In this document: positions 32,155 through 40,611 of the stretch, in pieces | Layout of the letters: every line of letters begins with the position of its first letter | How positions within the stretch are numbered: the first letter of the stretch is position 1 | Source: DATFTE01 sp963802575 | GTDB lineage: Bacteria; Acidobacteriota; Terriglobia; Terriglobales; Acidobacteriaceae | DNA: 64,000 nucleotides | Direction: 5' to 3' | NCBI GenBank assembly: GCA_963802575.1 | Contig: CAWDJF010000005.1 | Coordinates: forward strand, 1 to 64,000 | Translations under genes and position numbers: made by a program | Notes under the pieces: generated by a model | Database searches by the model: none | What the model was told of the DNA's origin: nothing | Seen by the model: only the letters and a program-made list of their open reading frames with translations

Positions 32155-33273
32155 ATGAGTTTGCAGTCGTTGGTGTATTGCTCCGATGAGAAGATCGTCC
32201 GCGTGTTGCGCCGCGTGCTAAGCGATCTGGAGATCAACGCCGACCATTGTTCCACTACCGACGCCGCAGTCCGCAAACTTACCCGCCAGCGGTACGAAGC
32301 GGTCATTGTCGACTGCTCCGATACTGAATCCGCAGGTCTAATTCTGCGCAGCGCCCGTTCGGCTCCCTGCAACAAGCGCGCTATCGCGGTTGCTTTGGTT
32401 GACGGCGCGACCGCCCTTACCAGCGCCTTCGAACTGGGCGCGCATTTCGTCCTCTATAAGCCGATTTCCACCGAGCGCGCCAAAGCCAGTTTCCGCGCAG
32501 CCCGCGCCCTGATGAAGCGCGAGCGCCGCCGCAACAGCCGCGTTCCCGTCGAACTCCCCGTGACTCTGATCTTTGACAACGGCACCGGACAGCAACGGAC
32601 TTCGACCACGGATGTGAGCGAAGGTGGCATGGCCATTAAGCTCTCGAAGCGACAAAAGACCGCGTCGATCCGCGTCGAATTCACGCTGCCTGGCCACGAA
32701 ACTGCCATGGAGTGCAAGGCGCAGATCGCATGGGAAGGATCAAGCCAGCACGCCGGCATTCGCTTCGTCGACATGACGCCCGAAGCCCGAGACCAACTGA
32801 AAGCCTGGCTTAACCAGCATTCCCCAGAGCCGGAAAAAGACGATCCGCCGGTAAGCTGCAAGCTGACCGATCTCAGCCTGGGAGGCTGCTATCTCGAGAT
32901 GGCTTCGCCTTTTCCGGTACGAACCTTGGTCGTGCTCTCCATGCGCGTTGGTCAGCTGCAGGTGAAAGCCGAGGGCGTGGTTCGCGTCATGCACCCTGAA
33001 ACGGGGATGGGCGTCGAATTCACCCAGAAGACCGAGCAGCAACGCGAGCACGTGGAAAAATTCATTCAAGCCTTGATGAAGAGCAACGGCGCTCTTCCCG
33101 ACTTGATGGTCGAGCCCGAAGGACTGGAAACCGAGGGCAACGCCTCTCCCTATATCAAGTCGGACATTGACGATCCTCTGGTCGAACTATTTCATACTAA
33201 ATCCACCCTCACCGTGGAAGCCTTTCAAGCCGAGCTGCGCAAACAACGCGGCGCCGTCCCAGAACCCGTTTAG
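32155..33273 (+). CDS. Receiver protein with two PilZ domains
   Basis: The product is 372 aa. A receiver-like domain spans residues about 1-115 (SLVYCSDEK, Asp in VIVDCSD, Lys in LYKPI). PilZ domain 1 spans about 120-225, with RRRNSR as the c-di-GMP RxxxR site and DVSEGGMAI as the D/NxSxxG site. PilZ domain 2 spans about 235-320 and has only the second motif (DLSLGGCYLE), so it is probably not a c-di-GMP binder. A variable tail follows. The architecture suggests a switch joining phosphorylation and c-di-GMP signals in motility or envelope control. The ribosome site is AAGG six bases before ATG. Confidence 0.87.
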   Translation: MSLQSLVYCSDEKIVRVLRRVLSDLEINADHCSTTDAAVRKLTRQRYEAVIVDCSDTESAGLILRSARSAPCNKRAIAVALVDGATALTSAFELGAHFVLYKPISTERAKASFRAARALMKRERRRNSRVPVELPVTLIFDNGTGQQRTSTTDVSEGGMAIKLSKRQKTASIRVEFTLPGHETAMECKAQIAWEGSSQHAGIRFVDMTPEARDQLKAWLNQHSPEPEKDDPPVSCKLTDLSLGGCYLEMASPFPVRTLVVLSMRVGQLQVKAEGVVRVMHPETGMGVEFTQKTEQQREHVEKFIQALMKSNGALPDLMVEPEGLETEGNASPYIKSDIDDPLVELFHTKSTLTVEAFQAELRKQRGAVPEPV

Positions 33274-33348
33274 CGTAGTGCGTCACCCAGACTCTCATGC
33301 TTCAGGTTGCAAAGGCAGTTCTTTGCGCTCTTTAGCAAACCCTCAACT

Positions 33349-33440
33349 AGACGTCATCCCGAGGCCGAGAGGCCGAGGGATCTGGCGAGAAGCACCGATG
33401 CCGCCCACTAGATCCCTCGCTTCGCATCGGGATGACGTCT
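33349..33440. repeat. Long palindromic repeat (REP-like)
   Basis: AGACGTCATCCCGA (33349-33362) and TCGGGATGACGTCT (33427-33440) are perfect inverted copies. Inside them GAGGGATCT and AGATCCCTC also pair. The whole 92 nt would fold as a long hairpin in the gap after the REC-PilZ gene. Confidence 0.8.
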
Positions 33441-33478
33441 TCGGAAATCCGAGGCTCCGATGCCTGTAAAATCCTCCC

Positions 33479-34366
33479 ATGCGACATGTCATTTTAGGCC
33501 CCGGCGGTATTGGCGGACTCATCGGCGCGTGCTTGGCCGCTTCTGGCGAAGCGGTCACCATGGTCGGACGCCCCGATGCCATGGCGAACTATCCCTCCGA
33601 ACTCCAACTCGAAAGCCCATTCGGAAATCTGCGGGTGCCGGTCGCCCACGCGCAGATGGTTCCTCCCGCCGACGTCGTCTGGATTACTGTGAAAGCCACC
33701 CAGTTGGAGCAAGCCCTGGCTTCGTTCCCTGACGCGACTGGGGTGCGCGGCATCGTCCCACTGCTGAACGGCGTCGATCACATCGCCCGTCTGCGCGAAA
33801 AATACGGCGCTGAGCGCGTGATTCCGGCCACCATCGCTGTCGAGTCGGAACGCGTCGCCCCGGGACACATCATCCATCGCTCTCCCTTCGCCATCCTGAA
33901 CGTAGCCTCCAGCGGACGCGCCTTGCTGGGCGACGTAATCGCCGACTTCACCAAACGTGGATTCACCTGCCGCTTCATCGACAACGAAGCCACGCTGCTC
34001 TGGAGCAAGCTGGTATTCCTCGCACCGCTCGCGCTGGTGTCCACGGTGACAGGACAAATGACCGGAGAGTTCCTGTCCGATCCGGCATCGCGTGAGATGG
34101 TATTCAGTTGCGCGCGCGAGGCGTGCGCGGTAGCCACCAAAGAAGGAGCCACGGTCGACCCCGACGCGACGATCGCCAACATGTTGAAACTACCTCCACA
34201 CATGCGCAGCTCAATGCAGAAAGACGTAGCCCAAGGCAAAGCCCCAGAGCTAGACGCGGTAGCCGGACCAATCCTACGCGGCGCAGCGAAGCATGGACTA
34301 GAAGCGCCGGTGACGCGAGAGTTAGCGGAGCGGGTAGAAGAGAAAGTCGCGGGAAGAAGTGTTTGA
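33479..34366 (+). CDS. Ketopantoate reductase family protein (ApbA/PanE)
   Basis: The product is 295 aa. The N-terminal Rossmann motif GPGGIGGLIGACLAASG binds NADPH, ITVKAT has the family Lys, LLNGVDH is the Asn loop, and LLWSKLVFLAPLALVSTVTG is the second conserved Lys block. PanE reduces ketopantoate to pantoate for pantothenate synthesis. Several paralogues with other substrates share these motifs, so panE is not assigned. The start follows a palindromic repeat and has little ribosome signal. Confidence 0.85.
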   Translation: MRHVILGPGGIGGLIGACLAASGEAVTMVGRPDAMANYPSELQLESPFGNLRVPVAHAQMVPPADVVWITVKATQLEQALASFPDATGVRGIVPLLNGVDHIARLREKYGAERVIPATIAVESERVAPGHIIHRSPFAILNVASSGRALLGDVIADFTKRGFTCRFIDNEATLLWSKLVFLAPLALVSTVTGQMTGEFLSDPASREMVFSCAREACAVATKEGATVDPDATIANMLKLPPHMRSSMQKDVAQGKAPELDAVAGPILRGAAKHGLEAPVTRELAERVEEKVAGRSV

Positions 34367-34414
34367 TGGCGGGTGACGCGGCCTTTCAACCGCCAAAACA
34401 ATTACTGCTGCGAG

Positions 34415-34448
34415 TGCCCGTCCTTCGCGCAGTTTGCGAAGGGCAGGA
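34415..34448. repeat. Short hairpin near the transposase remnant
   Basis: CCTTCGC and GCGAAGG form a 7-bp stem around GCAGTTT, extended by GCCCGT on one side and GGGCAGG on the other. It may be a REP half linked to the transposase remnant next to it. Confidence 0.5.
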
Positions 34449-34477
34449 ATCAGGAACGCCTCCAGTGAGGCAGTCGA

Positions 34478-34627
34478 TCACGCTGCCGGCGCGCGCAACG
34501 AAATCTTCGTCCAACCTTCATTCACACGCACGGGGCCGGCTTCATTCAGGAGATAGAACCGGTAGCTGCACCAGCGCCATTCCACGGGTGACTTGACTAG
34601 TCCGCGTTTCACCGGGTTACGATAACC
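34478..34627 (-). pseudogene. 3' remnant of a REP-associated (Y1/IS200-like) transposase
   Basis: The minus strand reads GYRNPVKRGLVKSPVEWRWC, then SYRFYLLNEAGPV and a stop at 34478-34480. This is the typical C-terminal end of TnpA-REP proteins (NPVKRGLV and WxWSSYR blocks). The upstream two thirds, including the catalytic His pair and Tyr, are absent; the tetR end takes their place. No intact copy is in the window, so any activity must come from elsewhere. Confidence 0.72.
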
Positions 34628-34629
34628 CG

Positions 34630-35245
34630 TCAGACGCGCCGCGGCAGGAGCACCAAGTCGGCCGCTTCCTCGGCATCCCTGAGAAGCGTCTTGCGCGGCG
34701 CGCCCATCTGCGCACGCATGGTCAGGCCACGAGCAAAATCCGTGACTTGGATCGCGCGCACGGCTACCGGAAAGTCAGGACGGGATGTCTCCCGCACTGA
34801 TCCCGTCCCGGAAACGGCGCTCCACGAGCGCCGCGCCGCCAGCGACCGCGCTCTGCAGGAACCGCTGAACCTCAGCGTCGTTCACAAGCGGCGCGACGCA
34901 CACCATAAGGCAGCCCCGGGCGGACCCTTTCTCGGTCGCACTTTCGACGGCGTACCTCAGAAAGCCCGCGATCGAGTCGCGAAGACTCTGTGGCGAGAGG
35001 AGTGCCTTCGCGGCTGATGCGCCCTTCCGTTCTGCGTACGCCCTAAGGACGCGCAAGAATATCGCCCGCTTGTCCCCAAAGACGGCATACAGGCTCGGCC
35101 GTCCCACACCCATCCCGGCGACGAGATCGTCAATCGTCACTCCGTCGTAGCCTTTCGACCAGAACACCTGAGTCGCCTTTTCCAGCGCCCCCGTCTCGTC
35201 GAAGCTGCGCGGTCGTCCCCGCGGCCTAGCGGTATTTTGAATCAT
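34630..35245 (-). pseudogene. TetR-family regulator interrupted by a one-base frameshift
   Basis: The open frame 34775-35245 gives 156 aa: RPRGRPRSFDETGALEKATQ, a TetR HTH in TIDDLVAGMGVGRPSLYAVFGDK, and a ligand domain that stops early at SAGDIPS. Removing one C/T near 34777-34779 lets it continue as DFPVAVRAIQVTDFARGLTM to a stop at 34630, for about 204 aa, the normal length. It is divergent from the SDR gene, which it would repress. A 99-nt fragment of transposase follows directly after its end. Confidence 0.8.
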
Positions 35246-35246
35246 T

Positions 35247-35306
35247 TAGTTCAAAACTCCTTGACAATGGTCCATCGCACCAATTATATAACTGAATAGT
35301 TCGAAA
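35247..35306 (+). promoter_or_regulatory. Promoter with flanking TetR-type half-sites
   Basis: TTGACA (35261-35266), 18 bases, TATATA (35285-35290). TAGTTC(A/G)AAA lies at 35247-35256 and again at 35297-35306, one on each side, in direct repeat. This fits an operator through which the divergent TetR protein silences the SDR promoter. Confidence 0.65.
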
Positions 35307-35374
35307 TTAGCAAGCCGACCCTGGCCTCGCGGGGCCTCACGACTCGACCTTCACCCTTCACCACGGAGACGCCC

Positions 35375-36316
35375 ATGGAACATTCGATCGCTAACGAAAG
35401 TATATTAATAACCGGAGCAAATGCTGGGCTTGGGAAAGAGACTGCCCGACAGTTAGCATTGAAAAAAGAAACAAAAAAGGTAATTCTTTTTTGCAGAAAT
35501 CAAGCGAGAGCAGAGGCAGCAAAAAAAGACCTTGAGGAGAAAACGGGGAAAAAGATTTTTGAAATTATTATTGGGGATGTTACGGATGCAAATTCTGTAA
35601 GAAAAGCAGTAGAAAAAATAAAGGAACCTATTGATGCAATAATTTTAAATGCAGGTGGAGTAATTGGGAAAACGGCTGCGAAATTTACGCCTTCCGGTAT
35701 GAATCAATTAGCTGCTACGAATATTTTAGGTAATGTAATTCTAGCGGAGGAATTAATTAAACGTGAAAAGTTAAGGAAAACAGTTCTATCAGTCAGTGCG
35801 GAAGCTGTTCCAGGAGTAAAGATGCTCGGAGTAAAACCAGTTTCAATGAAGACTTCTTCTGTAGATGAGTTTGCTGCTGTTCTTGATGGATCATATTTTG
35901 GTAATAAGTTCGATGCATTGCAAGCATACGCATATGTCAAATATGCAGAAACCATGTGGACGTTATCAATGGCAAGAAAATATCCTAAGCTCAAGTTTAT
36001 TGTTGTGAGCCCAGGAAATACAAAAGGAACTCAGGCGCCAGATAGTCTTCCCCCGCCAATGCGGTTTATGTTGAAGTATGTGATGATGCCTATTGTATTC
36101 CCATTGATGGGCGGAATGGTGCATGAGCTGGAAGTAGGTGCAAAACGCTTTGTAGATGGCATTTCGGATGAGCGGTATAAAAGCGGCGTTTTTTATGCCA
36201 GCAAAGAGGGTAAGTTATCAGGGGACATGGTGGACCAGAGCACTTTTTTTACTGATTTGAAAAATACTTCATTTCAAGATAACGCCAACGAGGCAATTCA
36301 CCATTTCATAAATTAG
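35375..36316 (+). CDS. Short-chain dehydrogenase/reductase, A/T-rich (probably acquired)
   Basis: The product is 313 aa. NAD(P) site TGANAGLG near residues 14-21, NAG motif LNAGG, Ser in LSVSAEA, and Tyr/Lys in AYAYVKYAE. The order matches a classical SDR; an IILFCRN-type charged residue after beta2 hints at NADP (inference). The gene is strikingly A/T-rich, with long AAA-Lys runs, while both neighbours and the leader before it are G/C-rich, so it probably came from a low-GC donor. The change in composition occurs close to its start codon. Substrate unknown. Confidence 0.85.
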   Translation: MEHSIANESILITGANAGLGKETARQLALKKETKKVILFCRNQARAEAAKKDLEEKTGKKIFEIIIGDVTDANSVRKAVEKIKEPIDAIILNAGGVIGKTAAKFTPSGMNQLAATNILGNVILAEELIKREKLRKTVLSVSAEAVPGVKMLGVKPVSMKTSSVDEFAAVLDGSYFGNKFDALQAYAYVKYAETMWTLSMARKYPKLKFIVVSPGNTKGTQAPDSLPPPMRFMLKYVMMPIVFPLMGGMVHELEVGAKRFVDGISDERYKSGVFYASKEGKLSGDMVDQSTFFTDLKNTSFQDNANEAIHHFIN

Positions 36317-36558
36317 GCCTGAAAACGGTCCGCCGATAACAAAACGGCCCGTCCGATTGACATAGAAAAATTCGTCGTCTTCCGCAGCAACTTGAGAGCG
36401 GTGTCCTTAAAGGAGAGCCCCATCGCGGCTGAACTGATCCCGGTAACCGGAATCAGCAGGCGATTGCGGAGTTACATGATCGTCCACGGGCCTTACGGTA
36501 TTTTGAAATAAACATTGTCAAACACGAAATACTAAAATTTAGCTACATTAGTCGCTGA

Positions 36559-36804
36559 ATTGCGCAACTCGGCCAGTTCCTGGGGCAGCATCCGGAACTG
36601 CGGGAGCAACTGCATCAGAACCCGAACTTGGTGAACGATCCAAAATTCGTCGCCGATCATCCGGAGCTGCAGAAGTATATGCAGGATCATCCGAAAATCG
36701 CTGAACACCTGAAGGCGCATCCGGCTTCGGTCATGCACCGGGAGCAGCGATTCGCCGAGCGGCACAACACGATCGCGCATCACCCGGCCCAGAAAAACCA
36801 TTAA
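36559..36804 (+). pseudogene. 5'-truncated HPE-repeat protein
   Basis: A frame opens after TGA 36556-36558 with no ATG, GTG or TTG. It reads IAQLGQFLGQHPELREQLHQ, FVADHPELQKYMQDHPKIAEHLKAHP and ends HHPAQKNH. The tandem HPE/HP-containing helices are typical of small periplasmic acidobacterial proteins that normally have a signal peptide and several repeats. The front is missing, so it is probably a remnant left next to the acquired SDR region. Confidence 0.6.
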
Positions 36805-36941
36805 GAACTGACAGGGGGACGCAGTTGAAGGATGCGTCTCCGATTCGTTCCGCCATCCCTCCCGTCCGCCGTAACGGATGCACTGGCGACCAGTAGGCAG
36901 CCGTTATGTAAGCTCCAAGTTCCCCGATTTTCCAATTCCTC

Positions 36942-37036
36942 TCTTTTCTTCGTCTTTACCTATCATGACATGATCGTATAGACGTTAACGTATAGACCCT
37001 ACCGCCATGACAAGATGTTCCACGTGGAACACTTCT
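36942..37036. repeat. parS-bearing repeat, copy A
   Basis: About 95 nt, close to 90 percent identical by eye to 40612-40705. Order of features: TCTTTTCTTCG, ATCATGACATGA, two TATAGAC phrases around GTTAACG, CCGCCATGACAAGA, then the parS-like palindrome. Similarity begins again slightly upstream, at GTTCCCCGATTTTCCAA (36919-36935). Confidence 0.85.
37016..37031. promoter_or_regulatory. parS-like site, copy A
   Basis: TGTTCCACGTGGAACA, a perfect 16-bp palindrome with the form of the conserved chromosomal ParB-binding parS site (consensus TGTTNCACGTGNAACA). ParB spreads from such sites, and they mostly lie near the replication origin. Confidence 0.8.
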
Positions 37037-37122
37037 TCATTTTGCCCGGTCTGAAATCGACAGTCAACCGTCGTCGCTCTTTGACCACCTGCGCCGTTTC
37101 GTCTCTTTTTCGTCAGGTGGAT

Positions 37123-37725
37123 CTAGCGTCGGCGAGGGAGTGTCTTTGCCGAGGCCTCGGATCCGGGTGGTTCACGGAACGGTTCCACAGGAATGCGCTC
37201 GTAACACACGTCCAGCACGGTCAGGTATTCTGTACCGCCCGGCACTTGAAGGACTACGCTGTCACCCGCTGCCGACTTCATCAACGCGCGCCCCAGAGGT
37301 GACACCCAACTGATGTGGTTGCGGTTGAGATCGATCTCGTCGGTGCCCACGATGCTCACCACTCGCTCCGCTCCCGCGGAATTGGCATAGCGCACGGTCG
37401 CTCCGAAGAATGCCCTCGTCGCCGCCTGCCCCGCTCTCGGAGCTTCCGGGTCCACCACTTCCGCGGCTTCGATTCGCTTGGTGAGAAAGCGAATCCGCCC
37501 ATCGATCTGCCGCAGCCGCCGTTTGCCGTACTGATAGTCGGCGTTTTCGCTGCGATCGCCGTTGCCGGCAGCCCACGCCACCACCTCCGTCACGGCCGGG
37601 CGTTCCCTGGTAAGCAGAAACCGGTGCTCATCTTTGAGGCGCTCCAGCCCGCTCGGCGTAATGTAGTTCTTGACTGGCGTCGCGGGCGCGTCCGGTTTTG
37701 GTTTTCTCGTAAACCCTTTTCGCAT
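37123..37725 (-). CDS. greB: Transcription elongation factor GreB-type
   Basis: The product is 200 aa from ATG 37725 (a TTG two codons earlier is possible). The N-terminal coiled coil carries the acidic tip in AAGNGDRSENADYQYGKRRL, with the Asp-Glu-Asn pattern that brings Mg into the polymerase active site. RIRFLTKRIEAAEVVDP closes the coil, and the C-terminal FKBP-like half has SIVGTDEIDLNRNHISWVSPLGRALM. The family rescues backtracked RNA polymerase by transcript cleavage. The leading KGFTRKP favours the GreB rather than the GreA subgroup. Confidence 0.88.
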   Translation of the reverse strand: MRKGFTRKPKPDAPATPVKNYITPSGLERLKDEHRFLLTRERPAVTEVVAWAAGNGDRSENADYQYGKRRLRQIDGRIRFLTKRIEAAEVVDPEAPRAGQAATRAFFGATVRYANSAGAERVVSIVGTDEIDLNRNHISWVSPLGRALMKSAAGDSVVLQVPGGTEYLTVLDVCYERIPVEPFREPPGSEASAKTLPRRR

Positions 37726-37775
37726 CTCCAAGTCTTTCCAGGACGAATCTGGTTGCTCTCGTCTTCGTATTGGGC

Positions 37776-37874
37776 TCAGCTGAGTTCTTGGGCGAGTCCG
37801 ATGAGAAGCCCTTCAGGCCCGCGGATGTAGCAGAGCCGATACGCGTCTTTATACTGGACTACTTCGCCTACGAG
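37776..37874 (-). pseudogene. C-terminal remnant of a glyoxalase/VOC protein
   Basis: The minus strand reads LVGEVVQYKDAYRLCYIRGP then EGLLIGLAQELS and a stop. This is the typical end of vicinal-oxygen-chelate proteins, with the metal-ligand Glu in PEGLLIGLA. Upstream the frame changes abruptly into unrelated repetitive sequence, so most of the gene is lost. Confidence 0.65.
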
Positions 37875-38171
37875 CTGGGTGGCCCACCTTGTGCATTGCA
37901 CCATTCCACGGAGGGTGCCCCAGCCTTGCGTTTTTTGCAAGGGTGGGCGGCAATGCTGCCGGCGCAACTCTTGTCGGTTCTACACCGCCCATTCTGTATG
38001 CCGTCGTCGTACCCGCCCTTTGCCTACGCGAAGGACGGGGCACCTGCATCTGTGGTGGCTTCTGCAGTTTGAAAAACCGGGCCACCCCGCCCCACCCTTA
38101 GGTTTCCGGAACGGACCCGAGTTGCTTTACGTTCAGATCCCGCGCATGACAATCATCAAAACTCCAACTTC
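37875..38171. repeat. Gene-free stretch with GGGTGCCCCA/TGGGGCACC-type repeats
   Basis: Contains CCCAGCCTTGC...GCAAGGGTGGG (about 37919-37947) and further CCACCC and GGGGCACC motifs up to 38100, as in dispersed intergenic repeats. No reading frame with a ribosome site is seen. It abuts the glyoxalase remnant, so an insertion here may have removed the rest of that gene. Confidence 0.5.
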
Positions 38172-38681
38172 TTATTTCGCCTGCGCTAGCTTCGTAACAA
38201 CCTCGGCAACTTTATCGAGTATCTGGTTCCAGCCCTCTAGTTGACCGCTATTTTTCGCGCTCTCCATGGGTTCATTTCCAATGTGGGTAAGTTTCGTCTG
38301 GCCGTTTCCGAGATCCTCAAAGATGGTCACGTCGTACGCACCGTCTATAGCCTCATGTTCTATTCCTAATTGCGCAGGCTCGATCTTGTTTCCCTTCGAG
38401 TCCGAAAAGTACATGGAGGAAACGATTTTCTCGTGCAGAACAATCTCGTGGTATTCAACCGCATTCCAGCACTCCTGCCCATCCGGTGTTCTCATGCAGA
38501 GGAGAGATTTTCCCCCAACGCGAAAATCCATCTGGCAAACGGGCGCAGTAAAGCCCTTCGGTCCCCACCACTGCATCACGTACTTCGGGTCTGTCCACGC
38601 CTTCCACACCAACTCGCGTGGGGCGTCAAAAATTCTTGTAACGACCATCCGCTCAATTTCGCTAATCGTGTTTTCTGTCAT
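38172..38681 (-). CDS. SRPBCC/AHSA1-type protein
   Basis: The product is 169 aa of the START-like fold. It reads VVTRIFDAPRELVWKAWTDP, then YVMQWWGPKGFTAPV, the central DFRVGGKSLLCMRTPDG, the ligand-cavity strand FEDLGNGQTKLTHIG and the final helix GWNQILDKVAEVV. It probably binds a hydrophobic small molecule. Its start overlaps the end of the ArsR-type gene by 20 bases, a pairing seen often for this family. Confidence 0.87.
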   Translation of the reverse strand: MTENTISEIERMVVTRIFDAPRELVWKAWTDPKYVMQWWGPKGFTAPVCQMDFRVGGKSLLCMRTPDGQECWNAVEYHEIVLHEKIVSSMYFSDSKGNKIEPAQLGIEHEAIDGAYDVTIFEDLGNGQTKLTHIGNEPMESAKNSGQLEGWNQILDKVAEVVTKLAQAK

Positions 38682-39015
38682 CTCTGACCTCCTCTTTCTT
38701 CATTTGATTTACAACTACATCCAGTTTGTCGAAGCTCTCTTCCCAGAATCGGCGATAATAAGCCGCCCAGTCGCTAACCGTCTTGATCGCCGCTGGCCTA
38801 AGCGTGCACACACTCTCTCGTCCACGCTTCGTCTTGATCACAATCCGCGCCCGGACCAGGTAGGCAATATGTTTTGAAATCATCTGCTGCGAGAGTGCAA
38901 ACGGTTCCGTCAATCCATGCACAGAGGCAGGCCCATGTGAGAGTCGTTCGATCATTGCCCGCCGGGTTGGATCAGACAAAGCGGCAAACGTTGTACCTAA
39001 TTTATCCACAACCAT
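38662..39015 (-). CDS. ArsR-family transcriptional regulator
   Basis: The product is 117 aa with an HTH, FAALSDPTRRAMIERLSHGP then LTEPFALSQQMISKHIAYL, a wing KTKRGRESVCTLRP, and a C-terminal helix. The pair of metal-site Cys found in ArsR/SmtB sensors is absent, so it is not a classic metal sensor. It presumably controls its own operon with the AHSA1 gene behind it. Confidence 0.87.
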   Translation of the reverse strand: MVVDKLGTTFAALSDPTRRAMIERLSHGPASVHGLTEPFALSQQMISKHIAYLVRARIVIKTKRGRESVCTLRPAAIKTVSDWAAYYRRFWEESFDKLDVVVNQMKKEEVRDDRKHD

Positions 39016-39143
39016 ATGGTAGTGGATTATTTGTCAATGTCAAGTGTGAATTTTGCGATCCCTGATTTCTGTTCACTGATCCCAGTTTCACAATAATGCG
39101 GGGACAGGCGGGTGAAGTGCACCCCTGACGTGAGACAAAGAAA

Positions 39144-40100
39144 CTAGGGACAGTTTTCTTGCGAAAAAGATTGTAAACCGGGGAGTGGGGTCTGGGGCGA
39201 GGGGGCGGTTAGCTCCCTCGCCCCAGTCATCTCTGTAGAAGTCTCACCGTTGGCCACGCTCCGCAGCTGTTGTTCGAAAGCGGCTGGCGTTTGATAGTTC
39301 AATGCAGAATGCAGCCGCTGATGGTTGTAGGTGATTTCGAAAAACGTCGTCAGTTCGGCGCGCAAGGCGTCCAGATCGCGCCAGTCTCTGCCGTGCACCT
39401 GCTCCTGTTTGAGCGTCTTGATGAAGGACTCCGCTTTGGCATTGTCGTAGGGATTACCCACGCGGCTCATGCTCGGTTGCACTCCATGATCGGCCAGCAG
39501 CGAGAGATAGTCGGCGCAGGCATACTGAATGCCGCGGTCAGAATGATGAATCAGTCCCGGCGCAGGTTGACGCTCGGTGAGCGCCATGCGCAATGCCTGC
39601 ACCGCCACACTCGCGCCCAGATGCTGCGCCAGCGCCCAACCGATTACGCGCCGGGAATGTGCGTCTAGCACCACGGCAACGTAAACAAACTCCTCTTGCA
39701 AGCGCACGTAAGTGATATCGGCTACCCAGAGTTCATTGAGATTGCGTGTGACCAGACCGCGGGCCAGATTCGGCCACACTCTCCAGCCATGCTGCGAATC
39801 GGTGGTCGCGGGTACAAAGCGCCGCGTGCGCAGGCAGAGCAGATTGTCTTCGCGCATCAAGCGCAGCACGCGTTTGGCATTGACGCACTGGCCGCGTTGC
39901 CGCAGTTCCTGCTGCACCCGTCGATAACCGTAGAACCGCCTCTCCACGACGACTTGCTGGATCGCATCGCGCACCGTTGTGTCCGCCTGCCGCGGTGCCG
40001 ACGCCTCCCAATGCCGGTAGAATCCCGCCCGACTCACGCCGCTCAACTCGCACATTCGTTCCACGCTGAGGCCGCCTTGCCCGGCCCGCTCCGCAATCAA
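39144..40100 (-). CDS. IS3-family transposase OrfB (DDE catalytic part)
   Basis: The product is 318 aa with an rve integrase core. The catalytic triad is visible: Asp in LWVADITYV, Asp in HHSDRGIQY and Glu in AKAESFIKTLKQE. The N-terminal HTH_21-like GYRRVQQELR is typical of IS3 OrfB. It starts at TTG (40100), overlapping the orfA TGA, so it may be made as an OrfAB fusion through programmed -1 frameshifting. It appears intact. Confidence 0.93.
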   Translation of the reverse strand: MIAERAGQGGLSVERMCELSGVSRAGFYRHWEASAPRQADTTVRDAIQQVVVERRFYGYRRVQQELRQRGQCVNAKRVLRLMREDNLLCLRTRRFVPATTDSQHGWRVWPNLARGLVTRNLNELWVADITYVRLQEEFVYVAVVLDAHSRRVIGWALAQHLGASVAVQALRMALTERQPAPGLIHHSDRGIQYACADYLSLLADHGVQPSMSRVGNPYDNAKAESFIKTLKQEQVHGRDWRDLDALRAELTTFFEITYNHQRLHSALNYQTPAAFEQQLRSVANGETSTEMTGARELTAPSPQTPLPGLQSFSQENCP

Positions 40101-40477
40101 CGTGCAGATCGCTTCCCGCCCGCTTTTATGCGCCGCAAGGCTTCGCCGAAAAAATCCAGTTCCAATTCCTGCTGCCCCACCTTGCGCTCCAGCTCTGCAA
40201 TCCGCTTCCGCGCGGCCAGCAACTCCCCGCGTCCGGATCTCGCTTCCGCTTCGTCCCCAGCTTCCGACACTACCTTCCGCGGCCTTCCCCCGCGCCTATG
40301 CACAAGGCCGGCTTCGCCCAACTCTGCATAACGGTCCTTCCACACGTACAGCCGCTTCCGTCGTATGCCGAGCTCCAGCGCTACCGCACTTACGCTTTCT
40401 CCAGCCAACACCCGGCGCACCGCCGCTAATTTCAACTCCGTTCCGTACTCCGGCTGATTCATCTTCTTTCGTGACAT
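40097..40477 (-). CDS. IS3-family transposase OrfA (HTH part)
   Basis: The product is 126 aa. The N-terminal HTH ELKLAAVRRVLAGESVSAVALELGIRRKRLYVWKDRY binds the element ends; a leucine-zipper-like helix ELLAARKRIAELERKVGQQE follows. The start ATG (40475-40477) is followed by SRKKMNQPEYG, normal for this group. Confidence 0.9.
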   Translation of the reverse strand: MSRKKMNQPEYGTELKLAAVRRVLAGESVSAVALELGIRRKRLYVWKDRYAELGEAGLVHRRGGRPRKVVSEAGDEAEARSGRGELLAARKRIAELERKVGQQELELDFFGEALRRIKAGGKRSAR

Positions 40478-40611
40478 GAGTTCTCCTGATCGAGAACTGT
40501 CACCATTATCTCTGTCTCAGTTTTGGGGTGCACTCCACGGGATGTTCCCCGATTTCCAACATCTAACCGGACGATCTGGAGACTAGTAGCGCCCCGGCGT
40601 CGCGACACCCA

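Larger units (their letters stand above)
39118..40532. mobile_element. IS3-family insertion sequence
   Basis: Bounded by TGCACCCC (39118-39125) and GGGGTGCA (40525-40532). The similarity of the ends extends inward through TGAGACA (left) and TGTCTCA (right). It holds two overlapping minus-strand genes, orfA and orfB. I see no matching 3-5-bp target duplication (AAG on the left, CTC on the right), so it is an old insertion or one end has recombined. Confidence 0.88.

Noticed and set aside
33494..34401. Minus-strand frames over the ketopantoate-reductase-like gene
   Set aside because: Antisense shadows; the plus strand has the complete Rossmann and Lys motifs.
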